A DNA stretch of 64,000 nucleotides from Thiodubiliella sp900128405 (GCA_963682085.1 OY821614.1:682001-746000), one strand, 5' to 3'. Positions 9,017-18,321 are shown, counted from the first letter of the stretch. Notes: generated from the sequence alone by a model not told the origin. Program-made: numbers and translations.

Positions 9017-9867
9017 ACAGTAAAAGGATATGTAACTACCGAGTGGTGCTTATAATTTATCAAATCAAAATCTTCCATGGTTACCCAAGTTTCTAAATCT
9101 TCCAGCGTTTTAATTGCTGGATTAATTTTAAGAGAAGGCAATGGTAATGGCTCACGATTCACTTGCTCGTTTTTAAAAATCTCCACTTGGTCTTCATACA
9201 AATGCACATTTGATAGGTGATGACGCATTTTTTTGGCTTTTTTTCCAGTAATTTGTGCAGTAATTAGCAATAAAAATGCAACTTGAAAATGATTAAATGG
9301 CTGACCTAATGCATAATCACTACTGCGTTGATAACTTTCAAGATATAAATCATCACCAAGAAGATTAAAATGATGGGTATGCATACAAGCTGGCAAACAA
9401 GCACGATGAATGAGGTTAGGATGATTAAAGGTCATAATCTCACGCCTATCATCAATGCCACGGGATAAATCAGTAACAATTTTTTGGTATTGGTCAAATG
9501 GTTCATCATCTTTAATACCAGGAAAAGCCCGCCCAATGACACCATAGCATAAGCCCATATCGTCTGTGCCTTCTCTATGTGGATTATCAAGCCAAGCTTG
9601 GTTTTTATTGGCATTTGCATTCCAAGTATTACACCCCAACTCTCTAAACTGTGCCGCACTTTGGTAGCCACGGATATAACCTAGCATTTCAGCAATCGCT
9701 ACCTTCCATGCCAGTTTCTTAGTTGTTACAACTGGCACGGTGCCCTCTGATAAATCGTGCTCAAACGAAACGCCGATAATGCTTAAAGTTTTTTTTTCAG
9801 TGCGTGCATTAGATAACCACACACCCTCTTCTAAAATTCGTTTACCAATGTCTATGTAATCCTTCAC
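9013..9867 (-). CDS. thyA: thymidylate synthase (ThyA type)
   Basis: ThyA methylates dUMP to dTMP using methylene-tetrahydrofolate. The catalytic cysteine lies in LPACMHTHHF, and the nucleotide-binding segment is QRSSDYALGQPFNHFQ. These diverge from E. coli but keep the order. An open frame extends 26 codons further upstream, but I place the start at the GTG at 9867: it overlaps the lgt stop as GTGA and gives a product of 284 residues beginning VKDYIDIGKRIL, where homology to ThyA starts. The downstream ATGA overlap with yjdM makes lgt-thyA-yjdM one coupled operon. Confidence 0.92.
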   Translation of the reverse strand: MKDYIDIGKRILEEGVWLSNARTEKKTLSIIGVSFEHDLSEGTVPVVTTKKLAWKVAIAEMLGYIRGYQSAAQFRELGCNTWNANANKNQAWLDNPHREGTDDMGLCYGVIGRAFPGIKDDEPFDQYQKIVTDLSRGIDDRREIMTFNHPNLIHRACLPACMHTHHFNLLGDDLYLESYQRSSDYALGQPFNHFQVAFLLLITAQITGKKAKKMRHHLSNVHLYEDQVEIFKNEQVNREPLPLPSLKINPAIKTLEDLETWVTMEDFDLINYKHHSVVTYPFTV

Positions 9868-10631
9868 ACCCGCTTTACTTTTAAAAGAAGATAAACACCT
9901 AGCACAATCATTGGCAAACTCAACAATTGCCCCATCGTTAACCAACCAAATGCCAAATACCCCAATTGCACATCAGGCACTCGAACAAATTCAACAATAA
10001 ATCTAAATAAACCATATAGAATTAAAAACAAAGCAGAGGTTGTCATTGGTGCTCGTGACTTTCTACTAAACAGCCACAATACTATAAACAACACCAAACC
10101 TTCTAAAAACGCCTCATATAATTGCGATGGATAACGCGTGACATCTTGCTCCTTAATGAACATACCTAATGGACTGGTGGTTATCTTACCCCAAAGTTCG
10201 TTATTAATAAAATTACCAAGTCGCCCAAATCCTAAGCCTAATGGCACTAATGGTGCAATAAAATCCATTGTGGTAAAAAAAGTTTTATTGTATTTACGAT
10301 TAAACAAAACCATTGCCAATAGCACACCGAGAAAACCACCATGGAATGACATACCGCCATTTTGCACGGCAAAAACAGTCAGTGGATTTGAAAGGAAAAT
10401 GTCAAAATTATAAAACAACATATAGCCCAAGCGACCACCAGCAACTACGCCCATAGCCCCATAGAAAATCATATCTTCTACTTGATGCTTGTTCCAATCG
10501 TCAAGTTGTTTAGCACGATAATTTGCTAAGAAATAAGCACTTAAAAATGCCAATAGATACATGATGCCGTACCAGTAGATTTTAACAAAACCCAAGTCTA
10601 GTGCGATTGGATTAATATCAGGATAAATCAT
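9864..10631 (-). CDS. lgt: phosphatidylglycerol--prolipoprotein diacylglyceryl transferase
   Basis: Lgt attaches diacylglycerol to the lipobox cysteine of prolipoproteins in the inner membrane, the first step of lipoprotein maturation. The 255-residue polytopic protein shows the motifs MSFHGGFLG and GFGRLGNFINNELWG, with the essential arginine and asparagine. It is the first gene of an operon with thyA, an order conserved in gammaproteobacteria. Its likely clients in this window include the two large lipoproteins near 51-58 kb. Confidence 0.97.
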   Translation of the reverse strand: MIYPDINPIALDLGFVKIYWYGIMYLLAFLSAYFLANYRAKQLDDWNKHQVEDMIFYGAMGVVAGGRLGYMLFYNFDIFLSNPLTVFAVQNGGMSFHGGFLGVLLAMVLFNRKYNKTFFTTMDFIAPLVPLGLGFGRLGNFINNELWGKITTSPLGMFIKEQDVTRYPSQLYEAFLEGLVLFIVLWLFSRKSRAPMTTSALFLILYGLFRFIVEFVRVPDVQLGYLAFGWLTMGQLLSLPMIVLGVYLLLKVKRV

Positions 10632-10666
10632 AAGCCCTCACTAAATTTTAAAAATTTTCTTTAATA

Positions 10667-10743
10667 TGGTGCACTCGAGGTGATTTGAACACCCAACATT
10701 TGGCTTCGGAGGCCAATACTCTATCCAGTTGAGCTACGAGCGC
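10667..10743 (-). tRNA. tRNA-Arg(CCG)
   Basis: Read on the minus strand, the sequence folds as a cloverleaf with acceptor stem GCGCTCG/CGAGTGC (one G-T pair), D-arm AGCTCAACTGGATAGAGT, anticodon stem-loop TTGGC-CTCCGAA-GCCAA, T-arm GGTGTTCAAATCACC and an encoded CCA. The anticodon is CCG, which reads the arginine codon CGG. The gene lies between lgt and the ArsR-type regulator. Confidence 0.95.
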
Positions 10744-10760
10744 ATAAACTTCAAATGGAA

Positions 10761-11072
10761 TTAATTATATTCTGAGCAAAAAACTGCTTGTATATTAACA
10801 ACCAATTTCAAAATTTTTGCATCTTTTACTCTGCATAAAATTCGGTTACCTTCACGCCGTGACTCAATAATATTTTTAGTTCTAAGAATATCAATATGCT
10901 GTGAAATATTAGATTGAGAAGACCCAACATATTTTACAATTTCAAGCACAGGCAATTCATCGCCTTTTAATGCACATAAAATCTTTAATCGTAGCGGGTG
11001 TGCCATTGCCTTTAAGGCGTTCGTCGCCTTTTCAATATCTTCTTTTTTTTCTAATAACTCCATGCTGTCCAT
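10761..11072 (-). CDS. ArsR-family winged-helix transcriptional regulator
   Basis: The 103-residue protein has the ArsR layout: NALKAMAHPLRLKILCAL, a recognition helix around SSQSNISQHIDILRTKNII, and a beta-wing SRREGNRILCRV. The classical metal-binding ELCVCDL motif is missing. Cysteines occur at LKILCAL, RILCRV and near the C-terminus (VFCSEYN), so thiol or redox sensing is possible, as in the SoxR/BigR-type ArsR proteins of sulfur oxidisers; that is a guess. It lies 27 bases upstream of the tRNA-Arg sequence end and downstream of the MlaC-like gene. Confidence 0.88.
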   Translation of the reverse strand: MDSMELLEKKEDIEKATNALKAMAHPLRLKILCALKGDELPVLEIVKYVGSSQSNISQHIDILRTKNIIESRREGNRILCRVKDAKILKLVVNIQAVFCSEYN

Positions 11073-11099
11073 TGTTAATATAAATTAGTTGATATAAAA

Positions 11100-11714
11100 T
11101 TAAATTCTGCTTAGCATGCCATACACACCATATCTTCTTACTTTAATTCGCACCATTCTCTGGTAAAAATTAATCAAACTATCGTAACCAAGCGCCACAT
11201 CAAAAACCTGCCATGTGCCTGATTTTCCCTTATGAAATGATAAATCCACATTAAAGCCAAATTGAGAATAACCTCTTGCATTTAACTTAACAATAACGAT
11301 TTTGCCACCTCTTAATGGTCTTGCAGAAATAAAATTAAGCGAACTTGAGCGACCTTGTGCTAATTTTGTTAATAAAGTGTTAATAATAATTTTCTTTAAT
11401 GTATTTGAAAAATATACGGACTCTTCTTTACTTAAAGAAATATAGCTTGCTGATAGGACTTCGCTGGCAATATAATCAAAATCAAACAATGGGGCAATCT
11501 CTTGATCCACAAGAAAACTCATCATTTGCGGTGAATAAGTAGATACGGTGGTTAATTGATTAAGTTTAATAATAGTTGACTGTATGACTTTAACGGGGCT
11601 GTCTGTTGTTATTATTCTTTCCGATGCCTCTTCTATTGGTGCTTCTTCATATGTAAAAGCAGTTGATGACACCAGTAAACTAAGCGCTAACAACGGTATG
11701 TGTAATCTTTTCAT
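11100..11714 (-). CDS. MlaC/Ttg2D-like periplasmic phospholipid-binding protein
   Basis: The 204-residue product has a Sec signal (MKRLHIPLLALSLLVSSTAF). Its body resembles MlaC, with FDFDYIASEVLSASYISLSKEE and the C-terminal pattern WQVFDVALGYDSLINFYQRM. MlaC ferries phospholipids between the outer and inner membranes. No other mla gene is adjacent, so it is a stand-alone copy or separated from its transporter. The C-terminal RYGVYGMLSRI replaces the longer tail of many MlaC proteins. It is divergent from ctpA. Confidence 0.75.
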   Translation of the reverse strand: MKRLHIPLLALSLLVSSTAFTYEEAPIEEASERIITTDSPVKVIQSTIIKLNQLTTVSTYSPQMMSFLVDQEIAPLFDFDYIASEVLSASYISLSKEESVYFSNTLKKIIINTLLTKLAQGRSSSLNFISARPLRGGKIVIVKLNARGYSQFGFNVDLSFHKGKSGTWQVFDVALGYDSLINFYQRMVRIKVRRYGVYGMLSRI

Positions 11715-11812
11715 TTTTTCTCCACTATTTATAAAATAAAAACAAGTAAAATATAATTCTTGAAACGCTATTATATCTATTTTTTAAACCTATATAAGGA
11801 AATAATTATATT

Positions 11813-13153
11813 ATGAATTTATTAAAAATTTTATTTATCTCTACTGTTCTTGCACTGATTCTACCTGTTTCAGCAAAAGATAGCGTAGAAAAAAAAATAT
11901 CAAACACTGAAGAAAGAGAAAAGTTGGAAGCATTTTTTAAAGATCTTGAGGTGTTTACAGCTACCTACAGTAGTATAAAAAAATTATATGTGGATGATGT
12001 TGATAATAAAAAATTATTTACCAATGCCATTAAAGGTATGGTGAGTGGATTAGATCCACACTCAGCTTATCTAGAACCTAAAGAGCAAAAGAATTTACTA
12101 GAAAATACCACCGGCAAGTTTGGCGGACTGGGTATTGTTATCAGTAAAAAAGATGAAGCTATTCAAGTAATTTCTCCCATTGATGACACCCCTGCTTATA
12201 AAGCGGGAATTCAAGCAGGTGATATGATTGTTAAAATCGGCAAAGAGCCTGTGAGTGATATGTCATTAGAAGATGGTGTGAATCTTATGCGTGGTAAACC
12301 GGGTACAGATATAGAAATAACCATTATGCGTAAAAATACCAAACCATTCACAGTTAAAATTACCCGTGAAATTATTACCATTGTTACCGTAAAGGGTTAT
12401 TTGCTAGAGGATGGCATTGGCTATGTGCGAGTATCTAGTTTTCAAAAACCAACCACCGATTTACTTCAAAAAGCAATTGAGCAACTAATGATGGAAAATG
12501 ATGGAGATTTAAATTCACTCATCCTTGATTTAAGAAACAATCCGGGCGGTATTTTAGATGCCGCTATTGATATCTCTGATTTATTCCTTGATAACGCTGG
12601 CACTATTGTTTATACCAAAAGTAGAGTTAAAGGGGGTAACACTCAATTTAATGCCACTTCAGGTGATATTTTATTAGGTGCACCAATGGTGGTTTTAATT
12701 AATGAAGGCTCTGCCTCGGCTTCAGAAATTGTTGCTGGTGCATTACAAGACCACAAGCGTGCTATTATTATGGGAGATACCTCGTTTGGCAAAGGTTCGG
12801 TGCAAACCATTTTAAACCTCAAAGATGGCTACGGACTCAAGATAACGACCGCTAGATATTACACGCCAAATGACCGTTCTATTCAGGCCAAGGGCATTGA
12901 ACCCGATATTAAACTTAAAAACATCGACCTTGAAAATAAAAAAGAAGAGGAGTTTATTAGCACTAAAGAAAGTGATTTAAAGGGTCATTTAGAAGTTGAA
13001 AATCCGCCTAAATTATCGCCAAAAGAAATTTTAGATACGCAAGAAAAGAGCAAGAAAATGGCAAATAAAAAGGCACTTGAGAGACTTGAAAAAGACTATT
13101 TCGTGCTTGAAGCTCGCCATTTATTAAAGGCACTTGCGGTATTGAAAAAATAA
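11813..13153 (+). CDS. ctpA: carboxy-terminal processing protease, S41 family
   Basis: The 446-residue precursor has a signal peptide, a PDZ domain at roughly residues 90-170 (FGGLGIVISKKDEAIQVISP onward) and an S41 catalytic core. The serine is in NEGSASASEIVAGAL and the lysine in SFGKGSVQTI. The gene encodes a periplasmic tail-specific protease. The last 60 residues are charged and rich in lysine and glutamate. parA begins two bases after the stop, so the three genes ctpA-parA-parB appear co-transcribed. Confidence 0.94.
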   Translation: MNLLKILFISTVLALILPVSAKDSVEKKISNTEEREKLEAFFKDLEVFTATYSSIKKLYVDDVDNKKLFTNAIKGMVSGLDPHSAYLEPKEQKNLLENTTGKFGGLGIVISKKDEAIQVISPIDDTPAYKAGIQAGDMIVKIGKEPVSDMSLEDGVNLMRGKPGTDIEITIMRKNTKPFTVKITREIITIVTVKGYLLEDGIGYVRVSSFQKPTTDLLQKAIEQLMMENDGDLNSLILDLRNNPGGILDAAIDISDLFLDNAGTIVYTKSRVKGGNTQFNATSGDILLGAPMVVLINEGSASASEIVAGALQDHKRAIIMGDTSFGKGSVQTILNLKDGYGLKITTARYYTPNDRSIQAKGIEPDIKLKNIDLENKKEEEFISTKESDLKGHLEVENPPKLSPKEILDTQEKSKKMANKKALERLEKDYFVLEARHLLKALAVLKK

Positions 13154-13154
13154 A

Positions 13155-13931
13155 GTGGCAATTATTCTTTCAGTGGCAAATCAAAAAGGTGGCGTGGGTA
13201 AAACTACCACTGCCGTCAATTTAAGTGCCGCCTTAAAAACCATTAAAAAACGCGTTTTGTTAGTTGATATTGACCCACAAGGTAATGCGACCATGGGTTG
13301 CGGCATTGATAAATATCGTCTAAAAAATTCCGTTTGTGAATTGCTCTTAGGTGAATGCAGCATTGAAGATGCTATCACGCATTCAGATAAAACTAAAATT
13401 GATGTCATTCCTGCAAATACCGACTTAATTACCGCTGAAATTGCCTTAATAAAAAATAAACACTCAGAATACATATTAAAGGAGGCACTTGCTCAAGTAG
13501 ATGATCAATACGACTATGTTATTATTGACTGTCCGCCCTCACTCAATATGCTAACAATTAACGCATTTACTGCATCAAAAGGCATTATTATCCCGATGCA
13601 ATGCGAATATTATGCTCTGGAGGGGTTAAGCGCCTTAATACAAACCATTGAAAAAATTCAACTTACCACCAATCCCAACTTGAAAATCACAGGACTGGTT
13701 AGAACAATGTATGACACTCGTAACAACTTATCTAATGAAGTGTCAGTGCAATTACAACAATATTTTGCACAAAAGGTATTTAAAACCATTATCCCTAGAA
13801 ATGTAAAATTAGCGGAAGCACCCAGTTTTGGTCAAGCGGCAATTAACTATGCCAGATCATCCAAAGGTGCAATTTCCTATGTTTCACTCGCAAGTGAAGT
13901 GATTAGAAAAACAAAAATACTCTTGAATTAA
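13155..13931 (+). CDS. parA: chromosome partitioning ATPase ParA (Soj)
   Basis: The 258-residue protein has the deviant Walker A motif NQKGGVGKTTTAVNL near residues 9-23, Walker A' VDIDPQGNAT and Walker B YVIIDCPPSLN. Starting on GTG two bases after ctpA implies translational coupling. It moves ParB-parS complexes. The pair normally lies next to gidA/gidB near the origin, but those genes are absent here. The size and the following ParB argue for the chromosomal type. Confidence 0.96.
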   Translation: MAIILSVANQKGGVGKTTTAVNLSAALKTIKKRVLLVDIDPQGNATMGCGIDKYRLKNSVCELLLGECSIEDAITHSDKTKIDVIPANTDLITAEIALIKNKHSEYILKEALAQVDDQYDYVIIDCPPSLNMLTINAFTASKGIIIPMQCEYYALEGLSALIQTIEKIQLTTNPNLKITGLVRTMYDTRNNLSNEVSVQLQQYFAQKVFKTIIPRNVKLAEAPSFGQAAINYARSSKGAISYVSLASEVIRKTKILLN

Positions 13932-13932
13932 T

Positions 13933-14775
13933 ATGGCAAATTCTTCAAAATTAGGTCGTGGATTGGATGTGTTGTTAGGAAAAACAATTGACAACAACCA
14001 ATCTGACAACAATTTAAAAATCTTAAGCATTAATGACTTGCAACGAGGAAAATTTCAACCCAGAGAAGACATTAATCCCGATACGCTAAAAGAACTTGCC
14101 AATTCAATTTCGGCACAAGGCATTATTCAACCCTTGGTTGTTCGCAAAGTTACTTACGACAAATACGAAGTTATTGCCGGTGAAAGGCGATGGCGTGCCG
14201 CCAAGATTGCTGGGCTAAAAGAAGTGCCTGTTATTGTGCGTGAAATTAACGACCAAATTGCACTGGCAATAGGGTTAATTGAAAATATTCAGCGTGAATC
14301 TTTAACCCCACTTGAAGAGGCCAAAGCACTACGAAAATTGATTGAAGATTTTAAAATGACACATGAAGAAATCTCACATGTGGTGGGTCGCTCTCGCTCC
14401 AGCGTTAGCAATTTAATTCGATTATTACAATTGAATAATGCTGTTAAAAAATTCCTTAATAATGGCAAGATAGAAATGGGTCATGGGCGTGCCTTATTAC
14501 CACTGCCGAATGAACAACAGCTTGAAGTTGCCAATCAAATTATTCAAAAATCTTTATCTGTGCGTCAAACTGAAGAATTGGTTAAAAGAGTCTTAAACCC
14601 AAAACCAAGCAAATCCACCACCATTGCCCCCCACATTCAAACACTTGCCGAAAACCTAAGTAAAAAACTAAACTCAAAAACTGAAATTAAAACCAATGGC
14701 AATAAGGGGAAAATTATTATTCATTATCAATCTGAAAATGAACTTAACGCCCTACTAAAACACATTAATCAATAA
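13933..14775 (+). CDS. parB: chromosome partitioning protein ParB
   Basis: The 280-residue protein has the N-terminal signature LGRGLDVLLG, the CTP-binding/ParB-box region (GIIQPLVVRKV...VIAGERRWRAAKIAGL), the GLIENIQRESLTPLEEA motif and a helix-turn-helix around THEEISHVVGRSRSSVSNLIRLL. A C-terminal dimerisation segment follows. It starts one base after parA. No parS site with a clean 16-bp palindrome was noticed in the window. Its end overlaps the end of the convergent lepB by 11 bases. Confidence 0.96.
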   Translation: MANSSKLGRGLDVLLGKTIDNNQSDNNLKILSINDLQRGKFQPREDINPDTLKELANSISAQGIIQPLVVRKVTYDKYEVIAGERRWRAAKIAGLKEVPVIVREINDQIALAIGLIENIQRESLTPLEEAKALRKLIEDFKMTHEEISHVVGRSRSSVSNLIRLLQLNNAVKKFLNNGKIEMGHGRALLPLPNEQQLEVANQIIQKSLSVRQTEELVKRVLNPKPSKSTTIAPHIQTLAENLSKKLNSKTEIKTNGNKGKIIIHYQSENELNALLKHINQ

Positions 14776-15685
14776 CCCCGTTACGGGAAAATGAAAAAGT
14801 TTTAAGTGCCTGTAAAGGGCTACTAGAAAATATTCCACCAATATCTCCATGTGCCCAAATATAAAAAGCCCTGCCAATAATATACTCTTCAGGCACAAAG
14901 CCCCAAAATCGACTATCGCTACTGTGCTCCCTATTATCGCCCATTACAAAATAATGCCCCTTAGGAACCATTAACCTGATATTTCTAGAATGCTTCTTGG
15001 GAGAAAGCAAAATATCGTGTGGATTGCTATCCAACATCTCACGATAATGCTTATATCCCGTCATTTCAATACCTTGTTCGTAGCCTTTGTAAGTACCAAT
15101 TTTTTGATAAGAAGTCACCTTATCGTTCACGATAAGTTTGTCATCAATATATTCAATCTTATCGCCCGGTATGCCGATTACACGCTTAATAAAATCTGCC
15201 CCTTTGTAAGCTTTCTGTTTCTCATAGTTTGGATATCTAAACACCACCACATCCCCTCGTTTTGGGTCGCCAAAATCTACTAATTCAGTATTTAAAATAG
15301 GTAAATGTATGCCATAAGACAACTTGTCAACCAACAAAAAGTCATAAGTTAAAAAAGTTGGCATCATTGAATTAGATGGAATTCTAAAGGGTTCTGCTAT
15401 AAACCCTCTAAGTAAAAACACCAATAACAATACGGGATAAAACTCTGCTGAAAGTTGCACCGCTTTAGAGCGATGTAAATATTGTTCTGATTTGTCAAGC
15501 CTTAAAAAGCAAACAAAATACAACCACTTGAATAACAAAGATTTTTTCGTTGATGGTGTGTTTACTGCCGCTCCACCCATAAAAAAATGATCTGTTGAGA
15601 CAATAACAAATGTCGAAATTAGGAACACCGCTAAATAAGAAGAAACATCCCAAGCAAAAAATGATGAAGCATTTTCAAGAATCAT
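14765..15685 (-). CDS. lepB: signal peptidase I
   Basis: The 306-residue protease has two N-terminal membrane segments and a periplasmic catalytic domain. The nucleophile serine is in RIPSNSMMPTF, the general-base lysine in DFIKRVIGIPGDKIEY, and box E is GDNREHSSDSRFWGFVP. It removes Sec signal peptides. It is separated from lepA, with which it often forms an operon, and lies convergent with parB. Its start is divergent from the DsrC-like gene 76 bases away. Confidence 0.96.
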   Translation of the reverse strand: MILENASSFFAWDVSSYLAVFLISTFVIVSTDHFFMGGAAVNTPSTKKSLLFKWLYFVCFLRLDKSEQYLHRSKAVQLSAEFYPVLLLVFLLRGFIAEPFRIPSNSMMPTFLTYDFLLVDKLSYGIHLPILNTELVDFGDPKRGDVVVFRYPNYEKQKAYKGADFIKRVIGIPGDKIEYIDDKLIVNDKVTSYQKIGTYKGYEQGIEMTGYKHYREMLDSNPHDILLSPKKHSRNIRLMVPKGHYFVMGDNREHSSDSRFWGFVPEEYIIGRAFYIWAHGDIGGIFSSSPLQALKTFSFSRNGVID

Positions 15686-15761
15686 AATAAATATAGAAAA
15701 ATGTAAAGGCGTTTATTATATAATAATTCTTTTTATTATTTTTTTATTTTGGAGAACAAAA

Positions 15762-16088
15762 ATGGCATTAGCAGATTTAGAAAGAGATGGACATGGGTAT
15801 TTAGTAAATCTTGACACATGGGATAGAGACATTGCTACAGAACTTGCAGAAGAAGAAGGGGTGAATTTAACAGACGAAAGTTTTAAACTTATCGACTTTT
15901 TGCGTGAAGAGTATATTAACAACAATGCCAACCAGCCTAACGAACGCAATATGGTTAAAGGGCTAAAAGATAACTGGGAAGGAAAACTTACCACTAAAGA
16001 ACTTTACACCCTGTTTCCAAAAGGCCCTGCTAAACAAGCAGGAAAAATCGCTGGATTGCCTGAAACGAAACGCAAAGGTGGTTACTAA
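15762..16088 (+). CDS. DsrC/TusE-family protein lacking both conserved cysteines
   Basis: This 108-residue protein is a clear DsrC/TusE homologue (DGHGYLVNLDTWDRDIATELAEEEGVNL, then a helix-turn-helix-like middle). In DsrC the C-terminal arm carries two redox cysteines (pattern CxIAGLPKPTGC), and TusE keeps the last one. Here the arm reads GKIAGLPETKRKGGY, with glycine and lysine in place of the cysteines, so it cannot carry a persulfide or trisulfide. Such members have been proposed to be regulatory (the RspA group). A GGAG ribosome site precedes the ATG and a strong terminator follows, so it is a single-gene unit. A true DsrC probably lies elsewhere in the genome. Confidence 0.88.
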   Translation: MALADLERDGHGYLVNLDTWDRDIATELAEEEGVNLTDESFKLIDFLREEYINNNANQPNERNMVKGLKDNWEGKLTTKELYTLFPKGPAKQAGKIAGLPETKRKGGY

Positions 16089-16101
16089 GATTTAAGAATT
16101 C

Positions 16102-16137
16102 AACAAAAAAGGCGCTCATTGAGCGCCTTTTTTTTGT
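16102..16137 (+). terminator. intrinsic terminator after the DsrC-like gene
   Basis: A perfect hairpin AGGCGCTC-ATT-GAGCGCCT is flanked by an A-run on the left and a T-run on the right. It can end transcription of the DsrC-like gene and, on the other strand, act downstream of aroA. Confidence 0.93.
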
Positions 16138-16171
16138 TACTAATCATTTATATCCACACAAAGACCTTACT

Positions 16172-17473
16172 TTAAATTTCCACAATACTCATACCTGCAG
16201 AATTTGCCAATGCAACAAAATTAGGGAATGAGGTTTTAACATTGTCCACACCATTAATTTCTATAGCGTGTTCACATCTAAGAGATGCAATGGCGAATGA
16301 CATAGAAATGCGGTGATCATGATGTGATTCAATCGTGCCACTTGGTTTTGAAAAAACACCCCCTTGAATTTTAATACCATCTTCAAGCACGGTGTTTTTA
16401 ACACCTAAAATGGTTAAGCCATCTGCCATCACTTGAATACGGTCGGATTCTTTAACTCGCAATTCCTTTGCATCGGTTAAAACAGTCTCCCCTGTGGCAC
16501 AACTTGCTGCAATAAATATGGCAGGAAACTCATCAATAGCCAATGGAATCAAGTTTTTTGGAATATTAATTCCTTTTAAATCTGATGATTGAATGCGAAT
16601 GTCAGCCAACAACTCGCCACCAATTTCTCGCTCATTGGATAAGGTTAAATTACCGCCCATTAACTGCAAAATGTCAATCACGCCTGTGCGTGTTGGGTTG
16701 ATATTCACACCCATCAAGGTAATATCAGCCTGTGGAGCAATACAAGCAGCTACCATAAAAAATGCAGCTGATGATATGTCGCTTGGCACTTGAATTTTTG
16801 TAGCAGTTAGCACACCGCCACCTGCTAAACACATTTGCTTAGCATTCGTATTCACTGGATAACCAAAGCCATTTAACATCCGTTCAGTGTGGTCTCGTGT
16901 GGTCTCTGGCTCATTCACACAAGTCTCACCTTCAGCATACAGACCTGCTAATAAAACACAGGATTTCACTTGTGCCGATGCTACGGGCAAATCATAATGA
17001 ATACCTTTTAATGATTGGGCACCTTTAATTTTTAAAGGTGGCTTGCCGTTATTACTTTCAATCACAGCACCCATTTCAGTAAGTGGGTCAATTACTCTGC
17101 CCATTGGGCGTTTAGACAACGATACATCGCCAACCAATTCAGTATCAAAAGCTTGTGCCGCTAAAATACCCGACATTAAACGCATAGAAGTGCCAGAATT
17201 ACCCAAATCAAGCGGAACATTAGCTTGCTTTAGTCCATACAAACCAACACCATAAATAGTAACTTTATCATTCTGTCGTTCAATCTTAACGCCCATTGCT
17301 TGAAAGGCTTTGAGTGTGGCTAAAGCGTCTTCTCCTTGTAAAAATCCACTCACTTCGGTAACGCCGTTTGCTAGCGAACCCAGCATAATACAACGGTGAG
17401 AAATGGATTTATCTCCCGGCACTTTGAGTGTGCCTGATAGAGTATTAGCAGGTTGGGTGATAAATTTACTCAT
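16172..17473 (-). CDS. aroA: 3-phosphoshikimate 1-carboxyvinyltransferase (EPSP synthase)
   Basis: AroA condenses shikimate 3-phosphate with phosphoenolpyruvate in the chorismate pathway. Motifs are VPGDKSISHRCIMLGSLA near the N-terminus, LGNSGTSMRLMSG and, near the C-terminus, ESDRIQVMADGL and DHRISMSFAI. The frame is open five codons further upstream, but the ATG at 17473 overlaps the tyrA stop as ATGA and gives 433 residues starting MSKFITQP. It is the last gene of the aromatic operon and is followed by the terminator shared with the DsrC-like gene. Confidence 0.96.
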   Translation of the reverse strand: MSKFITQPANTLSGTLKVPGDKSISHRCIMLGSLANGVTEVSGFLQGEDALATLKAFQAMGVKIERQNDKVTIYGVGLYGLKQANVPLDLGNSGTSMRLMSGILAAQAFDTELVGDVSLSKRPMGRVIDPLTEMGAVIESNNGKPPLKIKGAQSLKGIHYDLPVASAQVKSCVLLAGLYAEGETCVNEPETTRDHTERMLNGFGYPVNTNAKQMCLAGGGVLTATKIQVPSDISSAAFFMVAACIAPQADITLMGVNINPTRTGVIDILQLMGGNLTLSNEREIGGELLADIRIQSSDLKGINIPKNLIPLAIDEFPAIFIAASCATGETVLTDAKELRVKESDRIQVMADGLTILGVKNTVLEDGIKIQGGVFSKPSGTIESHHDHRISMSFAIASLRCEHAIEINGVDNVKTSFPNFVALANSAGMSIVEI

Positions 17474-18321
17474 TTGTCTTTTAACCAATTATCTCGAGCC
17501 GTTTTAGCATCAATAAATAACCGCTCTATTTCTTGTGTTTTTCCTTTTTCAATAAAGTCCACAATTTTATCTAAACTGCCCTGAAACCCCTTAATATGTT
17601 TTACAATATCATCAGAATTATTAAAGCAAATATCACGCCACATAGACGCATCCGAAGAGGCAATGCGTGAAAAGTCTTTAAACCCACCAGCAGCATAATC
17701 CAATACACTTTTGCCATTTCCAGTCAAATAATCCATTAGTGAAAATGCCAGCATGTGTGGTAAGTGCGAGGTCATTGCCAACAAATCATCGTGGGTTTTG
17801 CTATCCATAACTTCAACCTTAGCGCCTAATGTTTCCCATAATTCTCTAACTTGCGTAACTGAATGTGCATTGGTATTTTTTGTTGGCGTGAGAATCACCA
17901 GTTTGTTGTTAAACAATACGCCATCTGCTGCATCTACGCCACTTTTCTCCTTACCTGCAATTGGATGTGCTGGCACAAAATTCTCAGGCATTGCACCAAA
18001 AACTTCTTTGGCAGTCGCAATTACACTGCCTTTGGTGCTGCCAACATCAGAGACAATTGTTTGCTCGCCAATATGGGGCTTTATCATCTCAAGAATATTT
18101 TTAAAACTGTTTACAGGGGTGGCAATCAGCACCAATTCTACACCAGACAATGCCTCAATAATATCCAAACTGTAGGCATCAATCACCCCCAGTTTTTGTG
18201 CTTGTTGCAAATGCGCCTCACTCCTACCAAAACCGACAATCTCAATTTTTTTTGTGCTTTTTAAGCCTAGTGCAAACGAGCCACCAATCAATCCAACACC
18301 AATAATGCAAATTTTATTCAT
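17470..18321 (-). CDS. tyrA: prephenate dehydrogenase
   Basis: TyrA makes 4-hydroxyphenylpyruvate in tyrosine synthesis. The 283-residue protein begins with the NAD-binding GVGLIGGSFALGLK, followed by FVPAHPIAGKEKSGV and the histidine-containing MTSHLPHMLAFSL. There is no chorismate mutase or ACT domain, so it is the monofunctional form. Four-base overlaps on both sides (hisC upstream, aroA downstream) place it firmly in the coupled operon. Confidence 0.95.
   Translation of the reverse strand: MNKICIIGVGLIGGSFALGLKSTKKIEIVGFGRSEAHLQQAQKLGVIDAYSLDIIEALSGVELVLIATPVNSFKNILEMIKPHIGEQTIVSDVGSTKGSVIATAKEVFGAMPENFVPAHPIAGKEKSGVDAADGVLFNNKLVILTPTKNTNAHSVTQVRELWETLGAKVEVMDSKTHDDLLAMTSHLPHMLAFSLMDYLTGNGKSVLDYAAGGFKDFSRIASSDASMWRDICFNNSDDIVKHIKGFQGSLDKIVDFIEKGKTQEIERLFIDAKTARDNWLKDK

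Noticed and set aside
9868..9945. Upstream extension of thyA by 26 codons
   Set aside because: The extension lies wholly within lgt, lacks ThyA homology, and the GTGA overlap gives a better start.
13155..14775. parAB as a marker of the replication origin
   Set aside because: No dnaA, gidA/gidB, DnaA-box cluster or parS site was recognised nearby.
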